Below are positions 38,101 through 46,785 of a stretch of 64,000 nt of DNA, piece by piece (position 1 is the first letter of the stretch; the number at the start of each line of letters is the position of its first letter). The notes below the pieces were generated by a model. It saw only the letters and a program-made list of their open reading frames with translations. It was not told where the DNA came from and made no database searches. Origin of the DNA: Bryopsis sp. KO-2023 (Eukaryota > Chlorophyta > Ulvophyceae > Bryopsidales > Bryopsidaceae); assembly GCA_030272585.1 (NCBI GenBank), contig BSYQ01000001.1, forward strand, positions 4,464,001-4,528,000. The letters are read 5' to 3'. The position numbers and the translations under genes were made by a program.

Positions 38101-39601
38101 CTGTGGTGGTTTGGCAAATTTCGCCAAGGTTGGCGTTCACCGAGAGATTGAGCGCCTTTATCCCATCGATGCCCAGAATTGGAGTGGTCGTCGCATTTGT
38201 GACGAGCCATGTGACGAGGCTCGTGGCGTTCGACACTCCGACAGCGGTAGGCAGAAAAGCTTCCCCACTGACGACACTAGAGGAGCCGTTGAAGCCTTCG
38301 ATGCGCTGTGGCGTTTGGAGGGTGGAACTGTAGGGGATCCCATACCTCTTGGCGATGGAGAGAGGAAGGAGGGACGCCTGAGATCCGGTATCGATCAGGC
38401 AGGATTTTAGTTGACAATTGTGGATGGTGATGGGTGTGTGGAGTAGGGATGGTGGTGGGGAAACTGCTGCGTACTGCGAAGTGCTCTTTACAGTGTTAGT
38501 AATTTTGGGTGTTTGCTTTTTCTTCCTACAGTTTTTTTCCGAGTGGCCCTTCCACCCACAGTAGCCACACTGTTGATCCCTGTCCGCTTGGAGCGCAGCC
38601 ACCGTGTCCTGAAGCCCTTTAAGCTGTGCCTGGAGTTCCGTCGTCGGGGTCGTTGAAACGACACTGCTCCACATCCATCGCAAAATCCATTCGCCAGTGG
38701 TGGTCGCGAGTGTGACGACCGGCAGCTTCCCCAAAGTGCGAAGAGACCCCTTGATCGTCTTGATGACACTCGAAAGCTTGAGGTAAGCGAAAGCGAGGAC
38801 GTTTACCAGAAAGAACGCCAGGAACGCTCCAAAAAGCTGCGACAGCACATCCAGGCGTGACGAGAACCAATGGCGGGTCCGTTTGGGCATGGCGCCAAAA
38901 ACGTCGAATGGGTCGTTGAAGAAAGTCCGCACTGCAGTGGACAGTGAAGAAGTGGCCTGGAAAAAAGCGCTGGTGAAAAGAGTGAGACAGGTATCCCATT
39001 TGGCGCATGTTTCTTTCTGTTTTCCTTGTCCTGTAGGTAGTCGGAAAAAAGAAAACCACCCCGCCGTTTTGATGAGGGGGTCCTTTGCGCGGGGGTTGTC
39101 CCATTGGTGTTCCAGCTTGGGTGGAGGTGTAGGGTCGTCAGGTGGGGGTTGGTCACCGCGTTCGCGGATGTACCAGTGATTAGGGTGTTCGCGTAGTCGT
39201 CTCTCATCGCGGAGTTGCTCCGAGAGGGACATAACTTTTGCTCTGAGCTTCACTTTCTCTTTTTCCAACGCTGCCAATTCCTTGTCTTGAGCTGTCGCAA
39301 AAATGCCTCCGTCCACTGTGTGTATGCAGGTGGTCGAAACGAAAATGGTGAGCCAAGCGAGCAAGAGAGGTGAGAAGTATACTCTTTTTGTCGTTCTGGT
39401 AGCGTAGCGCCCAGAAACGTCTTCGGCTCCGAAACCATGTACAGTTGCACTCATGTTTTCCCAATCCTTGCGTGAAACGAGCTGTGGATCGTTTGAGTCT
39501 TTTACACTGTTAGTTTGTTCCGAGTTCCCTTCCGATAAATACCTTCCCCAGTTTCTGTCAAGCGTCGTTTCACATCCATTCCAGTAACCTAACTTCCTCA
39601 C
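35198..39601 (-). CDS. Gag-Pol polyprotein of the Ty3-type LTR element
   Basis: One frame of 1467 codons; its first ATG (39601) lies inside the 5' LTR. The N-terminal 340 residues are Gag-like but unusual, with two hydrophobic stretches (about 78-95 and 245-270). Then come a CCHC zinc knuckle (CGYCGWKGHSEKNC, about 345), an aspartic protease (DTGS, about 402), reverse transcriptase (LPQGW and YADD, about 825-850), RNase H (about 1005-1100) and integrase (zinc-binding H/C motif about 1150-1180, then D, D and E motifs LHLDVIGP, LILDGAG and ERFHR). Protease-RT-RNase H-integrase order places it in the Ty3 group. No separate envelope-like gene is seen. Confidence 0.92.
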   Translation of the reverse strand: MRKLGYWNGCETTLDRNWGRYLSEGNSEQTNSVKDSNDPQLVSRKDWENMSATVHGFGAEDVSGRYATRTTKRVYFSPLLLAWLTIFVSTTCIHTVDGGIFATAQDKELAALEKEKVKLRAKVMSLSEQLRDERRLREHPNHWYIRERGDQPPPDDPTPPPKLEHQWDNPRAKDPLIKTAGWFSFFRLPTGQGKQKETCAKWDTCLTLFTSAFFQATSSLSTAVRTFFNDPFDVFGAMPKRTRHWFSSRLDVLSQLFGAFLAFFLVNVLAFAYLKLSSVIKTIKGSLRTLGKLPVVTLATTTGEWILRWMWSSVVSTTPTTELQAQLKGLQDTVAALQADRDQQCGYCGWKGHSEKNCRKKKQTPKITNTVKSTSQYAAVSPPPSLLHTPITIHNCQLKSCLIDTGSQASLLPLSIAKRYGIPYSSTLQTPQRIEGFNGSSSVVSGEAFLPTAVGVSNATSLVTWLVTNATTTPILGIDGIKALNLSVNANLGEICQTTTGATIKCHVVTSTNPTIAPQQGTVHLTQLWPVHQGTGLSTKKTCIQLQAGKPYILEPKKWTRLYLPYRMDVAGQATVTPALHRPGLVTGALTTKAGHFRVDVWNSTDRVHQLTATTPLINIHGAQHHVVHRLDRPKVHAVTLPDTPNLTGDAIATDIMERFPDVGDLSTHPINDKMRALQIRPDEMDWTKPGDAGLRTEYSVDKVVDRNAVTKQLELYVDRGYLSLSPSSESAFFNPLLPIAKEDGTYRFTNDFRRLNGYFKKLGMVFSDPWRTIWKVKAEWKVYAKIDLKDAFFGLAISPELSPLFSFTWQGRRYKWNRLPQGWCWSPTLFSDRITSILGHLDCVIYADDILLGAPTAGELHKKLHEVFSVLHEYGLKVNYQKVTWLAQEVEFLGYHLHDGQWSHKPFLKEKLTELGPINDTTDLARIIGIFSYCRKTIPKLEHHLDTLRKLLAAYTDAPDITQWKNDVQKELQTFIAYAVDHQTDLALPGLTARTFTLETDWSGDHAGYILFAHDTQDKTHLIDFGSTRLTEPTSSFLGELKAVKWALQKTAAYRGNTPTTLRTDNQALAEQMRTGGLGKNDKRVGRLWAWILGNETHTTFEFLPGSTNVAADLLSRPTSIDPPTVNTTITLTPHQQAWNLHRKEHWGVQKTHLHAQQAGHTIPKNVISEVVATCPTCAIFRPLTQRRPWGQLPYGDSPGTVLHLDVIGPLTPATTGEKFITCVVDSCTRRSQATASSTVTSDTIVTALDLWGSTHGYPVLLILDGAGYNSSNAMRTWSKDKGVELIYTPPHKHNSNGLVERFHRTLEDRIKKLLHNSTHEWPHHLEAAVRAINTTPNSTTGASPQQLWTSSAATQWTARERANKQRAYRNSLRKVVPQELHPGDLVWHYDAVQAAKREDKLQPHWRGPLRLVQQLTGSLWSTAELTPRTGPGRRPRGIYHQDHLQRYHGRQPWHAADDFDWPPNT

Positions 39602-39692
39602 ATCGATCTAACCCTTCCCTCCTCTCGATCGTCTAACTTCCTCACAACAATCTAATTCCGATAATCAGACTGTAATCAGACTGTGTGGAACA
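39438..39692 (-). repeat. LTR (5' LTR in element orientation)
   Basis: Identical to 34780-35034. The polyprotein frame begins within it. Confidence 0.95.
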
Positions 39693-40066
39693 ATCTTCCT
39701 TTGCTGGGCAGGCCTCACTCGTTCAGCAATTTGGGTGGTTTAACAGCCCTGGCGATCGTACAATTCGCTTTGGAATTAATGCGAGTTCATTTTACGGCGT
39801 CGATCGATTTGTCGTTTAACGTCAAAACAGTTGCCACAATTCTCTTTGTTGATTTTTCGCCGTCGGCCTTTCGAGGGACGAGAAAAAAAAGGGAAAAAAA
39901 CCAAAAAAAACAGGAAAAGCGGACAAAGGCGAAGGAAAAAAACACAAAAGGAACGGGGGCTTTTTCTGACGTTTGCCCCTTTCTCTTTTGCCGAGTCACT
40001 CGTCGTTCCTCTCGAGACCTTTTCCGCTTGGTCTGGAGGGCTCCAATACCTGACGCGAACCGAATC

Positions 40067-43056
40067 ATGGCAAGCGAAGACCCAACAACTGCTGCCCCTC
40101 AAACCCAAGACAACGACAACGGAAACGCGAGCAGCCTTCAGACTAAGGGTAGAACGCCGTATCGACTGTACGTGGGTGGTTTGAATTACTCCACCAAGAC
40201 CGACACGCTGCGGCGGGCATTCGAGGAGTTTGGGGCAGTGCTCGACGGAACAGAAGTGAGTGGGTTGTTAGACAAAAGGATCGCGCTTCACTCTGGTGTA
40301 TAGTTCTAGGTTGGAAAAGGGCAGTGTGGGGGTGTTGCTTTCGGGAGAAAAAAAAAGCTGGGGTTTCGAAGTCGGACGAACAAGTTTGGGATGCGAACTA
40401 TCGCGGGGAAATCCTCGCTCGGTCCTGGTGGGATCGCGCAGCCAAAGGGGGGTCTGGTTGAGTCGGTTTAGAAGAAGTGAGGATGGTTAGATTGAACGTC
40501 GGAGGGATGTCAGTGGTCGTTTCGATTTTTTTTTTTACCGGCCGAAACCACGGTTCAGTTTTTTTTTTTTTTTTTCGAATAAGAAGGGATGGTGCTTTTC
40601 TTTTTTTTTTCATATGTCAGGTTATTTACGACCGAAGCAACAATTCGAAAGGTTTTGGCTTTGTTAATTTCGTGGAGGAGGAAGCAATGAAGAAGGCGAT
40701 AGAAAAGGTGGGCGATGGCAAGAAAGGTTGCTGTCTTTTCGAACGATTTCCCCCCTCGATTTCTTTTCCTCTTTTTTTTTTTTGAAAAACCAAGTTAGCG
40801 CTAGCTCGAGCGGAAATGAGGTAGTGCGGTCGTGTGGTGCGTGGAAGTGGGGGGGGGGGGAAAGAAAGCTTGACGGTAAAGATTGCTAAGGTCGGGGATT
40901 TAGAAACGAAGGTCGAACAGGGGGTCGTGGAGACGAAAAAAAAAAGAAGAAAAGAATAAACGGTCGCTGAACGGTGTCGGATGTCGGCTTTCGGTCGGGA
41001 AAAAAAAAAACGGTCTGTGTGGTTTTTCGAACGGAAGTACATATAAAAGTATGTATAATAGTTTATGTGGTTTGTTGGATACCCTTTTTTTCCTACAGAT
41101 GAATGGCCATGAGTTGGATGGGAGAAAGATTCAGGTAATGCTGGCACAACCTGAGATGAAGAAGTTTGGACCTGCTGGATATATGGGCCCCCGCCCACAC
41201 TTTGGTTACACCGGCCATCCTGGGCCCAACCGCGGCTTCAGGGTATCTATCCAAGGGGTGCATCCCTCGGTGACTTGGAGGTGAGCCCCCCCCAGCCGCA
41301 AAATTTCCATTTTTTAATATATTTCTATCAAGGCTTTTTAAAGACCTGAACAGCAAAGACCACTGGAAGAGAAACTAAAGGGTTAAGTTATGTGGGTTGC
41401 AATGGTGGTTGCGTAGGGACTTGAAGGATTTCCTGCGCCAAGCTGGAGAAGTTCGTTTTGCAGACGTCGTTGGACCCGGTCTTGGGTAAGCTTGCGAAAA
41501 AAAGGGTTTCCACAAGTGAATTTGTCTTATCTGGCGCATCTAATGTTCTGCAACTTTTTTCCACACACAATTGAATGAGCGTGTCGTTTTCCAGGATGGG
41601 TGAATTTGCAACTGCTGCGGATCGAGCAAATGCAATCCGAATGTTGAATGGGAAAGAGTTGAAGGGCAGCAAACTGTCGATGAAGGAAATGGTGAGTTGT
41701 TAGGGCCCTAGCTTTTTCATAAGAAGAATTAATTTACTCAAGGCACTGGGCAGGCGTCACCCCCCATGCATTGTCTTACGACTTTGTTGATACCTTTGTA
41801 AATTTATGCATGTTCTGATTTGCTCTTGCACTGCGCCATGTCAGACCGAGATGGGTCGCTTTGGTGGAAGCGGCGGTGGAGGTGGATTTGCCCCTCGAGG
41901 TCCGTTCATGGGCGACCACTTCTACGGAAATTTTGATATGCCATATGGCGGTGGCTTCGATCATGGTTACGGTTACGGTGGAATGGGTGGCATGGAGTTC
42001 GGCTCAATGGGTTTCCCTCCCCCTCCACGAATGCCAGGCTGGGGTGGCCGGGGTGGCGCTCGAGGTGGCTACGGCATGGGGTCTTACCCTCCTGGGGCTG
42101 GTTATGGCCGTGGTAATGGGCGGATGGATGCAAGATGGGCATACGGAGGTTTCAGCAGGCCAAGCATGGGTCGAGGGTATGATAGGTCTCAATTCAAGGG
42201 CTATGAAGGTGCTCCAGACGGCACCCGTCCATACGATTATGAGCGAATGAGTGAAGGTTACCAACGCACTGGGCAAGCAACTGCGGATCAAACCGCTGGT
42301 TATACCGAGCGGATGCAAGGTGAACGGCCCTATGCTGGCTATAAGGAGCGTTACCCTGAGGGCTACTCAGGTGCCGGTGCTTACGGAGGTTCGAGGGAAG
42401 AATGGTCTATGAGGATGTATGGCACGAGGTCGAACCCTGAGGGCCAGTTTGCAAAGTACGAGTCGGGGCAGACCCAAGCGTTCGATAGAGGCGACACTGA
42501 GACTCGAGCGCCGTACTCGACCTATCGTCAAACCGCAGGGGATGAGCGTGGGCGTGACTACCAGGAGTATAGTCGAAACAATGTGGAGGATGAGCGCACG
42601 CCCAGGGATTACAGTCGATCTACGTACGCTGCCTATGGGGCTGGAAACACGACGTCGTATGCCAAGCAAGCCGGGACTGGAACCGAGCAGGCATACGAGT
42701 ATGAGAAGGGTGCAACTCGCACCGGCACTGAGGACTACACCAAGTACAGAAACGACGAGGTTTACGGTCGAACGGATCGCAATGCAGAAGGGTACTCGAC
42801 CCAAGAACGAAGGGATTATGACTACACCAACACCCGCACGGAGGCAAGGACGTACAGTGGCAGTGGAGGCGGCGGCGGCGGTGGTGGTGCAGGCGGGGGT
42901 GGGGTTGATTATAAAGCTAGGGAAACAGACTATTATGCTGACCGGCGAGGGGACTATGGAAACAGTCGTGCGTATCGTGATGAGGACCCACGTGGGGGTG
43001 GAGGTGCGGAACGGCACAGAAATCGGTCGCACAGAACTGGACCGTATGAACGGTGA
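40067..43056 (+). CDS. RNA-binding protein: RRM, SRSF1-like second RRM, Gly/Tyr/Arg-rich tail
   Basis: Six exons: 40067-40255, 40621-40707, 41099-41280, 41417-41485, 41595-41691, 41845-43056, all GT-AG and in phase, giving 611 aa. RRM1 covers about 32-112 with RNP2 LYVGGL (34-39) and RNP1 KGFGFVNF (73-80). A second RRM (about 138-205) contains TWRDLKDFLRQAGEVRFADV, very close to the SWQDLKDHMREAGDV segment that defines the SRSF1-type pseudo-RRM. The last 400 residues are low complexity: first Gly-rich with RGG-like pieces, then dominated by Tyr, Arg, Gly, Thr and Ser (GAYGG, YAAYGAGN), then a glycine run near 344-360 of that exon. There is no RS domain. A role in splicing or mRNA handling, with phase-separation capacity, is inferred. 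Splitting the first RRM between exons 1-3 is typical of plant RRM genes. Confidence 0.9.
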
Positions 43057-45412
43057 GCAATGCACAAGCGAAAAAAAGGAAAAACAACAAAACAAAAACA
43101 AAGATGAGAGAAGAAAGAAAAGGGAGCAGGCTGGAAGCATGTATCGTCCGAAGAGCGATAAGGAAAGAAAGAACCCCAGGTGGCATATCGGGTAGAATCC
43201 GTGAAACGAAAAATCGTAATAGGAAACGGTGGAGGGCTCCTCTGGTGTCGGAAGGAAAAGGACTTTATTTTGTGTATGAACTGGGGGCGAAAGGCAAAAA
43301 AAAAAAGAATGAAAGGACTGTTGGGTTTTTTTATATGTTTATCGCAGTAGGTGTTTGAAGAATTACATGTGGAGAGTTCGTTTGTGTTGATTTCCTTTTC
43401 TATGTCTGGGAGGGGGGGGGGGTCGAAAAAAGGGGGTTGGAAACTGGGAGAGGGGGTTTGTCTTGGACTGGAGAAATAGCTGGTGTGAGAGTTCTGGCTG
43501 GTTAGGACAAATTCCTGGGGTTTAAAGAAACGAAAATGTGCAGTGGAGTGAAAACACTTGAGCAAAAAGAAAAGAAATTTAGAGCAGTCGGTGAGATTTC
43601 CGAAAAGAAACAAAGAAAGAAAGATATGGTGGGGTGCCCTTAGATGCTTGCATGGGTGGGGTGTGTGCATCCGTATTTACGTATTTCAGGTCCGGCAGAA
43701 AACTGGAAGGGAAAACTTGGTGAATTTGGTGTGAAATTCCGGAAGCTTTTTACACGGGGGATTTTGGTTTCCTGGTGTTACAGCTAGCAGTCCACCTCGG
43801 GGGGTTACATACTCATTGGGAAAACAGTATCTACATTTACACCTTTTTTTATCACAACAGGGGAATGCGTCCCGGTCGAGCTTTGCGGTGACAAGAGAGG
43901 GGGCGTTTTCGGGGGATTTTGAAAACAAATTCATACCGAGATATATCTATATATATCTATATAAATACAAATATACAGACACACACTGAGAGAAAAGGGG
44001 CGAAATCTTTTTCTGGCAGAGCAGGGTGACATTCAGGATGAGATGGGGGAAAGCAGGACGGCAAGGCAGTTATATGTACATTTTTTTCCTTGATATTTCT
44101 ATGGTACTTTTACTGGTACTTTTACTGATAGTCGAGTGGCTACGGTGTGCAAAACTTGGGAAAGATAAGAAAGACGTGTGTGTGTGTTTGGGGGGGTGGG
44201 GCGTAAGGGTGGAACGGGGGAAAGAATTGGAAGAAAAAGGATAGGGATATATGTGGGGTTGTACCGGTTTTCACTCTCGTACATACATGTTTGTTTTTTT
44301 CTTTTTGCTTTCTTTTTTTTATACCATTTTGTGTCCACGAATGGGAGATTTTCGGTGAAAGGCAGGGAAGAAAAAAAGGAAGAAAGATTAGAATGACAAA
44401 AAGAAAGAGAAGCATGTTTGTGCCCCTAAGAATCTTTTTTTTTTATTTTTTTTTGGATGGGAAAAATATTTACACATATATGCAATATTTGAAAAAGCAT
44501 GTTCGGCCTCGAGGGTATGTCGCATCGAAAATGAAAAATAAAATTCGCTTGGATAAGAGAATCGGGATGCAAGTGAGTTGTGCTGGCCACACGACAGCTC
44601 TGCCCCAACTATTTATTTTTTTTGTTCCCATGGGCGGTAGTCCGTTTTTTTTTCTTTTCGGAAACGAGTTGCTGGGGTCTGGTCGGTAAACCAGTGCCTT
44701 GTCTAGAATAGGTACAGATACGTGCATTCTGTGTGTCAGGGGGGTTTGTTGCAGGGTCACGGAATGGGGGGCTAAAAATAGGTTCAGATATACAAATGTT
44801 GAAAGAAATGTGGAAGCTTTTTTTTCTTTCGATTTTTTTTCTTCCTCTTTTCTCGCAACTGGAGTGGTTTCGTGGGTATTTGCATCACAGTCTATGGGCG
44901 GTCGATGGATTCCAACATGAAAGCGAGCAAGTGCTTTTTCCCCTTCGAAAAGAATATCCCTCTCTCGGTTCCCCCCCCCCTTTTCCCTTTTTTTTTGTCG
45001 CCGAAATCGGGTGTCCTTCTAGCCTTGTTTAGGAGGTGGGGCTGGGTAGCACCTGAGATGTGCGAGTCAAAATTGGTTGGAATGAATTGAAAAAGAAGGG
45101 GTCGAAAAGAAATGAGTCCTGGTGGTCCATACGGGCAGAGGGAGGCTTTTCGAATGCAGTACGAGTAAAAGAAAAAGAAAGCATCATAATCTATGCTTGG
45201 GTACCGAATGAATGAATGAATGAAAACGAGTGAAAGGGTCCAAATGAATAGGAAGTGTTTTTTTTTTGTGTGTGGAGCGGAAAAGGTATGGTCGCAAATT
45301 TGCTTGTTTTTGGGTTATGGCAATTTGCATGGTGGTGGTGAAGTATGGTTGGTAAGGGGGGTGCTCCTGAAGTGGGAAATGATACATCCAGAATGAATAT
45401 ACGAATGAATGA
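43057..45412. other. Intergenic downstream of the RRM gene
   Basis: No exon supported. The region holds the RRM gene 3' UTR, several poly-G/T runs (for example 43410-43422), an (AT)-rich patch at 43938-43965 and a GAAT tandem repeat near 45206-45222. Confidence 0.55.
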
Positions 45413-45420
45413 TCCATATG

Positions 45421-46398
45421 CAGGCATGTTTAAAAGTGGCATTTGGCCCAAAATTGCCACCCAATGCCACTATTAAGAGCCGTGGTGGTGCCACAATTAA
45501 GGGCCTGTCGTACAGTTGCGTCTGTGCAGCTTTGGGGCGGAACGGTGTCACATGACGCTGGGAGCCCGTGAGCTGCGACTCGTGGCTCGCGGATATGTGC
45601 GGCTTGCATCGTCGAAGTCGAATTTTGGCTGAGGGAAGTCGTTAAGTCGAGTTTGTGGTGGGGCGCTGGTAGATATGTGTGGCTAGCGTAGTCGAAGTCG
45701 GGTAGTGGCTGAGGCCTCCTAGGGAGGCCGTGCTGTGGAGTTTGTGATGGGGTGCTAGTAGAAAAGCTGGGGATTGTAACCTTGTCTTTACTGTTTAAAC
45801 AAATTTGTTCAAAACACCGCCACTCTTCCTCTTGTTCTTCTTCTGCTACTCATATAAAAAAATTGCTCCAAAGAAGCGAATAAACACGATTTCAAAAATG
45901 CCACGAAGTGCAGTATGGTCTCAGAGTGACAGGTATCGACCCTTCCACAGAGTCGACACGCAGCGTCGCACAGTACAAGGAGTTGCGGAAACTATCTCAG
46001 TCGAAGTTGGTTGGGTTTTTTGTTCTTGTTTGCTTTTGAGACTGTATGAGAAACGAGATTCTGTGGGCGTGTGAACCGACGCCCTTGACAAAAACTGGGT
46101 GGAGATAAAGGGGACAAACACGAACTGTAAGTTTTCTATCTATTGGCAAAAAGGTGTGAGCGACAATCCATCTCTGCGGTCTCCAAAAGACCCGCTTAAT
46201 TGTTGCAACAAGGCCTTCGAGTTTTGTGATGGAACAATAGGAGTGTGGTTGGATGACTCTGGCACTTGACGCAAGGCAGACGGTTCTAAGGTGCAATTTT
46301 TGTATGGTGCCACTTTGATGCCACTTTTAAGATTGTGCGGGCGCCACGATTAGCTTAATCTCCGTAATAGTGGCAAATGCCACTTTTGTACATGCCTG
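45421..46398. mobile_element. Non-autonomous hAT-type DNA transposon, 978 bp
   Basis: The 8-bp direct repeat TCCATATG lies immediately outside both ends (45413-45420 and 46399-46406). The ends are inverted repeats of about 25 bp, both starting CAGGCATGT and continuing AAAAGTGGCATTTG after two variable bases. Eight-base target duplications and CAGG-type ends are hallmarks of hAT elements. Subterminal GTGGCA/TGCCAC words recur six or more times near both ends, as expected for transposase-binding sites. No transposase reading frame is present; the longest frame (45805-46074) has no recognisable similarity. Movement would need a transposase encoded elsewhere. Confidence 0.88.
45593..45767. repeat. 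Two imperfect tandem units inside the hAT element
   Basis: Units starting ATATGTGYGGCT at about 45593 and 45673 both continue GTCGAAGTCG, TGGCTGAGG and GAGTTTGTGRTGGGG and end GCTRGTAG. The second unit carries an extra short GGCCTCC/GGAGGCC palindrome. The units have no coding sense. Confidence 0.65.
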
Positions 46399-46406
46399 TC
46401 CATATG

Positions 46407-46785
46407 GCACACAGACAGACGGTGGGGGCTCTTCCCACACACTGTTATATTTCATTATTTCATTTTTTTTGAGCAGATCCTGTTTTTGTGAGGTTGGTTG
46501 GACTCGATCGATACTGGTGTTGCTTATTCTTGCCCTGATTCAGCAATGGCCATGAGAAATCGGCACTCATCGGGTGGGTGGTCGTCACTCTTCCACCCAC
46601 CGTGGAAAAAATTTGACTTCGACTCCCTATCAACTTGTCTAATCATAAGCATCGATCAATCATCGACTTGACGAGTCGTACATTTCCTGCAAAGGCTGTT
46701 CGATCACAGCAGCAGCGCCGAACTGGTTATTCCCTCAAGTATCAGCTTGCAAGTAATTTATTTACACCCGCTGCAGATCACTAGA
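46407..46785. other. Intergenic, 3' side of SET gene
   Basis: Nothing recognisable other than the right copy of the hAT target duplication at its left edge and the presumed 3' UTR of the SET-domain gene. Confidence 0.5.

Larger units (their letters stand above)
34780..39692 (-). mobile_element. Ty3-type LTR retrotransposon, apparently whole and very young
   Basis: Two 255-bp terminal repeats (34780-35034 and 39438-39692) begin TG, end CA, and appear identical base for base by eye. The flanks share a 4-bp target duplication, ATCT (34776-34779 and 39693-39696). Read on the minus strand, the sequence just inside the first LTR begins TGGTTTCGGAGC, close to the initiator-Met tRNA primer site TGGTATCAGAGC. 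One long frame encodes Gag-like, protease, reverse transcriptase, RNase H and integrase parts in the Ty3 order. Identical LTRs imply insertion too recent for substitutions to accumulate. The element looks whole, with no obvious breaks. It landed between the LRR gene and the RNA-binding protein gene. Confidence 0.95.
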
